64,000 nt of DNA, taken from NCBI RefSeq assembly GCF_050908995.1, contig NC_135122.1, forward strand, positions 15,478,501 through 15,542,500, written 5' to 3'. Under the pieces are notes generated by a model. It saw only the letters and a list, made by a program, of their open reading frames with translations. It did no database searches and was not told the origin of the DNA. Position numbers and translations under genes: made by a program. The first letter of the stretch is position 1, and each line of letters starts with the position of its first letter. The stretch comes from Andrena cerasifolii (Eukaryota; Arthropoda; Insecta; Hymenoptera; Andrenidae). Below are positions 1-10,900 of the stretch, in pieces.

Positions 1-2142
1 GGTCGCTCGAGGTTCGTCGAAAGTATTCGAACGAAATGATGGACAGTTGAGTCGCTGAAGCTCATCGATACGGTCAGGTAACTTCGCTGGCGTCCCTTCG
101 CTCCTAACTCCCCCCCCCCCCCCCGTCGCGAAACAGGAACAGCCTGCCGAAGCTTCGCGTTCTCTGCGCCTCGGTACCGTAGTTCGCAGCCCTAAACCGT
201 GCTTGTAACATTCTGGAAGTCACAGGAGAGGTCAGCTTCTAAATTCGGGGTGGGCAGTGTAAGCTTCTCGCGAGGTGCACCCTTCTGGACGCGTCAAGCG
301 TTCCCGCCTCCACTTCGTCGCTTACACCATGCTGTCCTCGAGTCCTCCCACGTCGCCTATCCTCTGTCGCGTTCCCACGTCGTCGTTGGCTCAACAAGAA
401 ACAGAAGGAAGGGTAAATCGTTCGAACGACGGGATTCGTCGAATCAGTGGCGCGCGAGTGGTTCACGTAATCGTGCGGCAACAATTAAATATACACGTAT
501 CGTTACAACTATCGCGGCCGCGGGCGTGCCGAGCAACAGCGAGGCGTATAATAATCGAAACGAGGGGTTGGGGAGCAGAGGAGTTCGTCATAGCGAAGTG
601 CTTCGATACTAGATCATCCATCGGACCTCGAAACTAGCTCACCGCTCTCTCCGCCCGCCCGCCCCTTCTTCCTTCACGTCGGTCGCCTCGCCGTTGCTTG
701 GCGCACCTACCGGCGGTTCATAATAATAATAATAATAATCGTAGTAACAGCTCGACAATAAATAGTCCCAGCGTCGGACGTCTATTCATAAAAATCGCCC
801 GACGATCGACCGCCGGGCGATCAAGCGTACTCCGCCACTGTTCCGAGCGACTCGTTCGCGATAATCTATCAACCTCGCGCAACAACTCCGCCTCTCGCTC
901 GTTGCTCCCCTTCGATTCAATCGACTCGTAATCTCGCGGCACACACCGTGTGCCGTGTGAATGGAATGATCCGATAACACTTATCACAATAGAAACCGCG
1001 TTCACCCGGCGGTGGTGCTAAGCGCGTTAAGAACAGCCATCGATATCTGTACTCGCTATACTCCGCGCAGTAAACACCGTCTGTCTCTCACCGCTTCCCC
1101 CCCTCCGTCGCGAGTCGTCTTGGGCATTTCCACCATCGCGGGCGGGGCGAGGAGCCCGGAGTGGGGAGGCGCAGACGAGCGGTCCGGCGGACAATATCTT
1201 CTGCCAAGAGTATAGTTCGACCGTCGTGCAAACAAGAGCCGCAAAATTGAACGTCGAAACGATGGTGGGGCCTGGAATCGTGCGAACTATTGCTGCAACA
1301 TTCGTCGGATGCTCGAGAAAAGGGGCCCTTCGGGGATAACGTTGCGGTCCGCCGATTCGAAGACCCGCCACCGCATCGAGGAATGTAACGACAAAACTAT
1401 ACACCGAATCGAAACTACAGACACCTTGAATCGCTTTTCAACAGCCTTCCCTCCAGCGATTATTTATTCCTCTCGTCGGTTGAAACAGACCGGTGTAATC
1501 GGGCCTAATGTCGCGTCTCTATGACGCAATCGATTTGAAGAGGGGTGGGGGGGGGGGGGAGGACTGAAGGAAATGAGTAGGAGGGTCGGGATCGTAGCCC
1601 CGTGGAAAGGAAAGGTAGAAGGGGAAAGAAAGCTCGGGTGTGCGGCTTGGTTCTGTCCAATTACGATCTTCCAATTGTTTATACCCTATAGCAGAATCGA
1701 CGACGATGACTGACTTCGATCCCCGTTGTCCTTCGTATCCGAGAATCCATCGCGATCGTCTCTTAATGGAAAATGAACGAATAGGCCGTGCGGTTAAAGG
1801 AAGAAGTTTGAAAAAGAAGGATTTAAGAGTGAAAAGGTATCCAAGTGGCTCGCGTCGATTCCCCGCGTAATCACTAATAAGGGCCATTTTGATCCCCCAC
1901 TCTGGACATCGTAGCATCTAGCTCCAAGGGCCAAGAGCAATCGTGATCGGTCGCCTTGAACAGCCCAGCAGCAGCTTCATAATAGGAAATCAGCCATAAC
2001 GCGTCTCGTCGACATCCCGAATCTCCCGACAGTTCTAATCGAGCCTCTGGTCAGTCGTCCCCAACTCTCAGATCTCTCTCATACCGGTGCTTCTCATTCC
2101 ATTCTTTTGTTTTTTTTTTTTGCTGTTTTTCCGTTTTCATTT

Positions 2143-2148
2143 TTTATT
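2143..2148 (-). terminator. Candidate polyadenylation signal
   Basis: AATAAA on the minus strand, about 2.3 kb past the MDM1 stop codon. It lies beside T-rich and A-rich tracts. A second AATAAA lies at 1,468-1,463. Either could end the transcript. Low confidence because such hexamers occur often by chance in AT-rich DNA. Confidence -1.
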
Positions 2149-2866
2149 GGTTTTGTTGATTTTCCGCCTCCCTTGAACGGGTCCGTTTCTTCATTATCAT
2201 TAGAGTAATCGTAATCGTTAATCGTTTTATAACTGCTTCACTACGGTTGGTTTTGACTCTTTGGACGTGGATCTGGATGGAGTGTGGTGTACCAAGTATG
2301 CGCGTGAAAGAGAGAAAAAGCTCCGTCGCTTGGTTTCTCCTGCTCTCTTCTTTCCTGTTCCATCGTCCTCGAAGCGAGAACAAGGGCCCCCGACATCCGA
2401 AGCCCCCCCCCCCCCCACCAGCGTTACTCGCCCGTCCTGCTCGAAATAAAAATGCGTCTCGCGTTTAATCTCTTCCCCGACAATCCTCTCTGGTTGCTCC
2501 CTCCATTGGCGTCGTCGATTCCTTCCTCGGTCGATTGGAAATTCTAGCCGACGAGCGACACCGTTCTCATTCTAGGACGACCCTCGTTGTCGAGCCTCGG
2601 CCGAATCATCTATCTTCTCCCTTGATCTCCTTCGCCTCTTCTTCCGCTGAAGAGGGACGCGCGAACGATATAATCTCGTATAACAAATCAAGACGGAATG
2701 CAGCGTGCAACGGGAAGGTAGCGTGTTCCTCCGTCTCTCCTCCTTTCTCCCGCGTTCGTCCATCGAACGAACGACTCGAGGGGAGGAGTGGCCGACCCAT
2801 GGTCGTTTCCTCTTCGGAGGATGATTCCTCCTGGAATCATCGAGCCTCGAGGGAAGCCGTGTGTGT

Positions 2867-2868
<2 letters not shown>

Positions 2869-2896
<28 letters not shown>
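2869..2896. repeat. (TG)n microsatellite
   Basis: About 14 uninterrupted TG units, in the probable 3' UTR or flank. Likely length-polymorphic. Confidence -1.
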
Positions 2897-2897
<1 letters not shown>

Positions 2898-3644
2898 TGT
2901 ACGCGAAGAAAAGAAACACTACGCCTCACTACAGTAATTCGTTCCGCTTGTTTGTTGGTTGGTTGGTTGGCTTCTGGTTCTCGCCAGTGGCTTCAGGAAG
3001 TTCTTCGCGAATCCTCGACCGTTTCGGAGACTCCTGGAGGTGGTTCGAAGGGTGATGGAAAAGTTGGGCATTCGAGGCGAGGTATGCGTGGATCCATCTG
3101 GCCAGGAATGGTAGGAACTGGAGTTCACAGAGACTTCTGAGCTTCTGATTGTTTCTTTAGCGTTGTGCAGCAGGTGATCCTTCCTCACGCTCCTCCCGGA
3201 GCATCCCGCCGAACGGTCGAGGCTCAGCTGGAGCTGGCGGAGAGAGATGCTCCGCGTTTAAAAGAAACTAATCTCCCCACGGTACCTTCAACGATCTTCC
3301 GGATCTAGCCCCCGCTAGCCTTGAACCTTCCACGCGTCCTATGGATCCCCATTCGGGGGGCATCGATTCCTTATCGCCAGCAACGATCGAGGTGCGCGCG
3401 TAGACCGAAGAGAATTGCGCGGGGCACCGCGAGTTCACGCGATCCGCGAGTGCGATACCCATAATGTATACATTCATACGTGTATACGTGTATAATTGTT
3501 TTCCGTATAATAGACTTATATAAAACGCACGAAGCGGCTGAAGGCTACTTATCCTTCCCCCTTTATGTATAGCGACAAGCTTGCGCCTTCGTTTCCATCG
3601 CGATTCCACTCCACGGTTGCCTGCCTTCCCTTCTCCACTTCTCC

Positions 3645-3651
<7 letters not shown>

Positions 3652-3689
<38 letters not shown>
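3652..3689. repeat. (CT)n microsatellite
   Basis: A nearly pure CT run of about 38 bp, directly followed by a T-run. Confidence -1.
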
Positions 3690-3692
<3 letters not shown>

Positions 3693-3874
3693 TTTTTTGT
3701 ATCATTTTTCATCTTTTTATCAATGGAAAAAAGAATTCGGACTTAACAACGGCGGATCCCATTCGAGATCACTTTGAATATCCTAGAAACATTACCGACT
3801 CGCGTGTGTTCGTCTAGGTGCGTGTCTTCCTCTGCCTGTATGTGCCCACGTGTCTGTGTACGTGTACGTATTAC

Positions 3875-3894
3875 GTGTGTGTGTGTGTGTGTGT
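3875..3894. repeat. (GT)n microsatellite
   Basis: Ten GT units, flanked by imperfect GTGTAC-rich sequence. Confidence -1.
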
Positions 3895-4489
3895 ACCGTC
3901 CCGGCGTATCATCTGATCTCAGAGGATCACTTTCTGCTCGAAGGAGTACGCTCTCTGGCGTGTATACCGTGTCTGTGTGGGTGTTCCGCATCCTCCGAAC
4001 CATTCCTCGAGTTTCAACGAGACCGACGCGTTGCCTGCACGCACCGTCTTCGTCGTCCTCGATCGTCTTGCCGGCCGAGCGTCCCGCGGTTCTTCGTCCC
4101 CCATCCGTGGCTCCTGTATGTCTCTCCATCCATCAGCTTGGGTGACGGGAGCTGTATTACGTTCCCTCGAGAGCCTTCTCTTCGTCCAGCGCCCAGACGC
4201 GGAGCGTCGCCGAAGGCGTTGGAGAATCGAAGAACGTTGGACGCGCGACGCCGAAGACGCGAAGGAACCCGGCGAGATCCCCGTGCCTGATGAGGCTAAC
4301 GTGTCATCGGGCACAGGCAGACGAACCACGAGAGGAGCCCCTCCAACAGGAACCTCATCGAAAAAACTGTTTATCTCCCAACGTCTCCCTTCGTCCTCCC
4401 TCTCTATCCGTCCTCCCCTTCGTCTCTATGCTTGCTTCTCCGTCTGCCGAGGACGTGGCTGCCCGCTCTCACCGCGGCTGAGAGCCCCC

Positions 4490-4900
4490 CTAATTCTCCG
4501 CGCCACTGCCCTTCCCCCAGAACTTGTCGAAGCGATTCCGCGCCTTCTCCAGCACCTCGCTGGCCGCCGAGCGTTGCGCCGTGCCTGGAACAACCGCGGG
4601 CGCCTCCAGCACGTGATAACCACCCCCGCTGCTACTTACTACCCCACCCATGCCGGCGGCGCCCCCCGCGGAACCGCCTTGGGGGGACTCGGCCTCTAGG
4701 ATACGATAGCCCGGCTGGGCGGCCGCGGACGAGGACGGTGTTGTCATTGTCGCCGTCGTCGTTGCCTGCGACGGCTCCTTCTTTCTATCGTAATCGAAGC
4801 CCGGGTCCTCCAGGCATCTCAGGTTCGTCCCTGCCACGGGCTTTATCGACGGATCCGGCTTCGCTTCATCTTTCGCTTCTTCGTCGGCGATGCTTGCTTC
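4490..4900 (-). CDS. MDM1: MDM1 exon 15, C-terminus with KARNRFDKFWGKG
   Basis: The last coding exon, 411 nt including TAG at 4,490-4,492. Acceptor CCCCCAATCGCAG, phase 0. It encodes EASIADEEAKDEAKPDPSIK, PVAGTNLRCLEDPGFDYDRK, a Thr/Ser/Ala-rich stretch, two similar units PGYRILEA and GGYHVLEA, and ends QRSAASEVLEKARNRFDKFW-GKGSGAEN. The ending parallels human MDM1, where RSAASSLRA is followed by LARAKKRKENFWGKT (from memory); the shared RSAAS, the KxR helix and FWGK are the strongest C-terminal evidence. The duplicated xxYxxLEA units may be a small internal repeat. Confidence -1.
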   Translation of the reverse strand, partial: EASIADEEAKDEAKPDPSIKPVAGTNLRCLEDPGFDYDRKKEPSQATTTATMTTPSSSAAAQPGYRILEAESPQGGSAGGAAGMGGVVSSSGGGYHVLEAPAVVPGTAQRSAASEVLEKARNRFDKFWGKGSGAEN

Positions 4901-7900
4901 CTGCGATTGGGGGAAGGTTTTCGGTATTAGTAAGCGGGTTGTTGCGGGATTTAGGAGGGTACTCACGAGTAAACATTCCACTTATAGTGAATCGAATTCC
5001 CCGATTTGGAATATAGTTTTTTATAGTACTCATAGTAACTAAGAAATCCTGAAAATTATATCTGCAATGGAGCTACTTTACTCGCGTTATTGAGACGTAC
5101 GCGAAAAATAACAAAATCTTTGTATTTAAGGGGGAACACCACTGTGACGGCTGGAAAAGTAAGCCACTTTTAAGATTTTTTTCAGGAATAATTTACAGGC
5201 CCATTGCTTACCCATGCATTTGCCGCTACTCAAATGCCTATAACTTCGAGAATATTACGAATTTCGACCAATCCTTTTAAACAAGTATTCCTAAAAGGTT
5301 GAACATTCGAAAAATGAAGTAAAAAAAAATCGACTTTTAGACCGGAACCTCCCCTTAAGAAGCTTCTATTTGCTCTGACCTTTTCACCCTGCGTGGGTGT
5401 GCTGGTGCCCTGGGCCCTCGTGGGCAACGGGCTGTCCCTCTCCGAGTCCATATCCTTGTGCCCGTTCAGGCCAGTGAAGCTACCGATGGAAACGCTTTCG
5501 CTCTCGGGTGATTTGTAGCCGGAGTGCTGGGAGTGCTGGGACTTGTGCTGAGCCGCGAGCTCAGGCGGGGCCGACTGTGGTGCTGAGGGGAACGACGAGG
5601 GCGTCCATGTCTTCGCCTCACTATGAGGACGCGTCAGGGGTTCTTGAAATCAAACAAGCACACGTACGCTCACAACTTAAGTACTTCGCTTTCCACTCGA
5701 AAATACACCATGCACAAAAAATGAATGCAATTTATTCTACTTCTACGATAAATTTCACCACCACTTTTCCAAATTATTTTCGTCCCCTCAAATTGGCTGG
5801 AATACCTCACTTTGGAAGCGAAATGTGAAACGGAGTATTTTCAAGGTGGCTACCTTCTCTGACGTTTTGGGTGACAGTGAAGGTTTTCCCGGTGTCGAGG
5901 GGCACCGTCCAGTTTACGGGCTCCGGGGACCGCATGATCATCTGCTCGGGCGACTTTACCCTGGTCGGCTCTGGCGGGCTTTTCACCACCGGCTCGTCGT
6001 CGATCCACGGGCTTACAGCGGTGGCTGACACTGGCGGATGGGTCTGCGACGGTGGCGTCGAGGCGACGCTCGAGTCGCCTCCAGTTACGTCCCCGTTCAC
6101 CTGAGGCTCCGCCGTCACTGCAACGTTTCATCCAGGCTTTATCGACGAGGTGCACACCGTTCTGCTCGCTCGCCCACCCCCCTCCCCAGGGAAAGCTTGC
6201 ACTCGATGCATCGAGTTTTCTAATGCGGACTCTTAGAAGCTCCCCGAGTGCCTCCCTGATTTTCACCTGCTGCTGCGGACTGCTATATTGGAGGTTTCTA
6301 AAGGAACGGGATTTCTGAAGGGTTATTCTTTTAATTCAGGATGACTCGATACCCTTAAGCAGCGATACTCTGTGTACACCACCTCGTCGAAGCAGGTGAA
6401 AGTCAGAAGAGGGCACTCGGAACCGTTCTCTTCCGAGTCCGCAGCTAGGGCCACGCGCCCCTTCAGTACCGATCGCTATAGTTCTCTTCGTTCCAAAGGA
6501 AAGAAAGGTTGTTCGTGCCCCGGATTAAAAACACGACTCCCTTTCCTCCTGGCCGAAGAGTCTCGTTTTTTTTCTTTTTTGAAATTCGCCCCTTAAATAG
6601 GGCTCTCGGTCGAGCCATCGAGCGCAGACACCGGAAACCCATCGAGTGTTTTGCCAGGAGGTCTACACAGTGGACACAGAGCCATCCCAGAGAGAAAGTA
6701 CACTAGCGTACTCAGAATGCAGGAAACACACACGTACAGATATACATAGAGTATATAATATACACAGAGAGGCAGACAAGTGAAGGCAGAGAAATAGTAT
6801 ACTGTAGATCGTTTGTGACAGCGGTGTGTGTAGACCTGCCACGCAACAGGCCGGAGAGGAACGTCTGGCTAAACTGCACCCCTGGCGATAATTCGCGGTG
6901 ATAAATGCCCCCCGGTCCCAGCCTTCAGCACCCTTCCACGACCGAGGAGTTGAAGTGGTGAAGGATTTAAGTGCCAGAAGTGAACGATTTCAATATTTTC
7001 TTTTTCACACTGAGCAGTGGCGCACCCAGAGGGGGCCAAATGGCTTTGTAAGAAAAAAGGAAAGCTGGATTTTATTCTTCTATCATTCTATTTTTATAAC
7101 CACCCAATGAATTTTAGCGAATTTGCATTACAAATATTTTCATCCCAACTAAATTTCAATTTGCCCTGGAAACTGAATTAAATTATTATTCCAGCACCCG
7201 CAGCACTGACCACGGTATTCACCACGGAATCCTACATACTTTTCCACTAAGAGAATAATTTCTAATTTCTTTGGCATTTATACCGTCAAAAATTTCAACC
7301 CCGCAATTGCTCCCGTCCCGTTCGTTCCTCCCTGCAACCCTTCGCGAAGCCCCCTGTCGTGGACGTCGCTGCCTAGAAGACTGCTAGGTGTCTTAGGAGA
7401 GGGCAAGTGGCTTCTACGTATCTACCCAGCGCGAGAAACTCCTTCCGCGGTCGAAAGCACTTACGTTCACTGGCTCCAGATCCCTCGATTCGATTAGCCT
7501 CGTGTCGCGCCGAGTTCCCTCGAGACTTAACAGCGCCCCTGTCTAATGCGTGTTCGCGGCCCGAGTGTCTGTGGGATATGTGTTCGCGAGGGCTCGAGTG
7601 TGCCGCGGAAAGCTGGTCTAGCAGCCCTGCTAATGCGCGGTCCTCGGCGGGACGCGGAAACGAAGCTTCGCTCGAGCGTCCGTTCCGCCGGCTCGCCAGC
7701 GTGTACAGAATTGGAAACGATCGTTTCGGTATGCTAGGGTCAGCGGCCACGTGAGCCACAACCGTATGCTTCATACTGTACGACGAAAGCGTGACGAGAC
7801 TTTCGGGAGCGCGTACAGGTCGCGCTCTGTTTCGCGCGCGGAGAAACGTGCGCGGGGGCGCGAGCGATCACACTCTGAGCGGCGTCGGCGTTTTTTCGTG

Positions 7901-10900
7901 TCGAAATTTCTTGCGGAGAGGTAGGGAGTTCACTGGTGACCCCCCTCTTGTAATCACTTGAATTTGCAGACTTCTGAATAATATTACGTTACGGGTGTTG
8001 TTATTTCAAACAGAATAGAAATCGCGCGACAACTAAGGGGCGCTCCTTAAATTACGTAAGGCTAAGTTTGGCCCTTTTTTTTCTTTAAATTTTACGTTAC
8101 AACCCACTCTCCCTTCCTTACGTGATAAGTATTTTTTACATTGCATTTTCCAGTTATTAAAATTCTTTCAAAGGTTTGTATAATTTATTTAGCTCATATT
8201 GAAAATTAGATTTAAAAAAATATTACATAAGACGCTACATCGCGACCTCACCCGCAAAGAGCCTTAGGTGATTCGAGGATGAGCCCTGATTAATTAAAAA
8301 AGCGTTCGCTCGAGAGTCTTGAAAATCGTACGCCACTGAAAGTGTCCCCAAAGCATGAACACACCCCTAGCTCGCAGCCCCCGTGCAAGTTAGCCAGAGA
8401 TGCCGCCACAAGTCGTCCCCGAAGTCGCTCTGGAAGCCACGGTTGGAAAGGCACAGAGAGAGAAAGACAAGAGTACAAGATAGACACACAGAGAGAGAGA
8501 GAGAGAGAGAGACACACACGCACACATACACACAGAGACAGAGTGAGATACAGAGACCATTCAAAAAGGATTCGAAAGGCGGCGATGTATACAGGGTCGA
8601 CGTTGGAAAGGTGGGGACAGGGGAGAGATGGTACCCAATGAAAGCGATGTCACCAGGGGAGGAGGGTGTGTGTTATATATATACGTTTGAAGGGACGAGC
8701 CTAGAGAGGGGGCACAGCACAACGAACACGTTCAAAGCGTTAGAAATTAGAGACATACGTGTGAGCGCGGGTCGAGCTACGAGAAGAAGGTAATACAGAC
8801 GGAGAAAGAACAGAAATATAGAAGGCAAGCCAAGAAGGCCTAACGGGCATAGAGCATGCTACTTACTAGGTTGTACGGCGGTAGCGGCTCGGTTTGACGC
8901 GTATCGACTATCGGAGGATGATTTGGATGGATCGGCGGCGGCGGCTGCGGCCGCAGCCGCAGCTGGCTCGTCGCGGGCCGTTTTTGCTTCGTGCGGACCA
9001 TGGCCACGGCTAATATCTTTAACACGGTCCTGCCTGGCCGCGGCGGCAGCGCTCGACGTAGGTGGTGGGTGATGGACACTCGTATGAACTGAATGCTTTA
9101 CCGGGGGTTTTACGGTGGTAGTTGTGGTGGTTGTGGTGGTTGAGGGTTTCGAGTGATGAAGAGGGCGATGGGGGGGAGCGGTGGTTGCGAGGAAGGCTAG
9201 AACATACCGTACACAAAGTACAATGATGAATAAAGGCCGGCGTTCCTTTTTTTGAGGAGGTTCCGCTGCGGGACGTGTGTCGTCGCTTGGCAAGCCTGCT
9301 TAAAACGGCATTCCATTCGATAGAAGGGGGTTCTAGGGTCGATGTATCGATACTATACAGGGTATTTCGCGATGGGTGGCTGTAATTTTGGGGAGGTAAT
9401 TCAAGTACCAGTGGCGGATTTAACGGGCGTCCGATGAGCAGTTGCCGCCTGGGCCCCAGGAGGCTCCAAGGCCCCATATTTTAAAAAAAATTATGATTTT
9501 TATCTGGACAATATAGTTTTTTTGTTTCCCATAATAATTCTCATACCACACGCGGGTAAATTTATATACCACCTGGGCCTTTTTCCTTAAATCCGCCACT
9601 GTGAAGTACATGCACTGCCGTAACTGGTAAGTATTAGGACACCTACTTGGTGCACCATTTCTGTGTGGGATTATTGTGAAACAGCTTGCAAATTTATCGA
9701 AGAACTCTGAGAAATTCTACTTTGTATTATACCTGAGATTGAAAGCAGTGGAAAGTATCTATCTGCACCAAATATCAGAATTTGTGGAAATACAACAGGT
9801 GTCCTAATATTTATGGAAGGCAGCGCGCAAAGTACCATTCGACGAGACACCCTGTGGAGATAATTGTTAGGGAAAGAGTTAACAGCGTTTAAACACGCCA
9901 CTTGAACCTTCTGTCGCTCGATCCCGGTCCCGAGTCACAATAGAGCGTATATACAGGGCGGCGCAATTATCAAGGCGTTTTAAGCAGGGCTGCGTCGCTT
10001 CGTTCAGGCTCGTTCTTACTTGGAGAGGTCATTGAGGGCTGAAGGGTCTCCCGGGGCAAATGAACCCGCTCGGAATTCCGCCCGCACTCGAATATCGAGG
10101 TTTTTCCAGCTGTTGCGGGGGTAGTTATATCGCGGCACGATCCACGGGGGCGCTATTCGTTTGCTCGCGGCACAATCGCGTCATCATCCACCCCTTGCAT
10201 ACTAAATCACGCCTCTATTAAGGAACTACTGTTCACTTCTTCCCTTAAATCGCCACGTCTCGCCAGTCACCCTTTCCAGCCTCTTAATTAGCATGCAAGG
10301 GGTGGGTCGCACATTTCACGGAATATTCTCGCACAGATAGGATCGTCGCTTCCAACACAATTCGAATCCTAAAGTTCTCGCACCAGAACTCGAAGCCAAC
10401 AACCAAATGAACCGAAACAGCAAATTTTCCGTTAATATCCATCCCCTCTGTAATCCTCGCAGGAAACAACACAATTCAACCGAATTTAACCCTCCCGCGA
10501 TTAACCCTCGGACGTCAGAAATTTGTGATCGCAAAAAGAATCGGTGGTTGGATCAACTTTTTTTTCAAAATAATTCTTCAATTTCCGAAGCCTTCTCCAC
10601 TCTTATTATCCTCCGTAACATTTCCCTCGGGTCCAAGCGGACCCGGCGCCGCCGTCAGAGGGTCAAACGATCGAAAGGGGGGGGGGGGGTGGAGGCAAGA
10701 AGTTGGGCCTCGGGGTACGAGAGGGGCCTGAAAGGAACGCAACGAAACGCGGGAAATTAAACCGAACTCGTGGATCACTTATGCTGTTAAAGGGTCGGCA
10801 AAACGGGTGGACGGGGTAGGTAAGGGGTGTAGGACGATGGGTGGGGTTGAGTTTGAGCCGAGACAAGTGAGATAGTCGGGCTAGCGGGCAGCTGGGTACG

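Larger units (their letters stand above)
1..4489. other. Downstream flank and probable 3' UTR of the MDM1 gene
   Basis: No supported coding exon. The part next to the stop codon probably holds the minus-strand 3' UTR. Possible polyadenylation hexamers (AATAAA on the minus strand) lie at 2,148-2,143 and 1,468-1,463; a variant ATTAAA is at 2,469-2,464. The region has homopolymers (C-run near 110-124, G-run near 1,550), long TG and CT microsatellites, and overlapping open frames on both strands with biased composition that look like shadows. Where the transcript ends cannot be decided from sequence. Confidence -1.
6118..8866 (-). other. MDM1 intron 12
   Basis: A 2.7-kb intron. It contains a CAGTGGCGCACCC element-end fragment near 7,017, a GC-rich patch at about 7,300-7,900 open on both strands but without splice signals, a MITE at 8,033-8,290, and GA/CA microsatellites near 8,490-8,534. 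No nested gene is supported. Confidence -1.

Noticed and set aside
8290..8564. Open frames rich in Ser/Leu or Arg/Glu around the GA/CA repeats
   Set aside because: They are translations of microsatellites, as are similar frames at 3,565-3,817 and 56,406-56,750.
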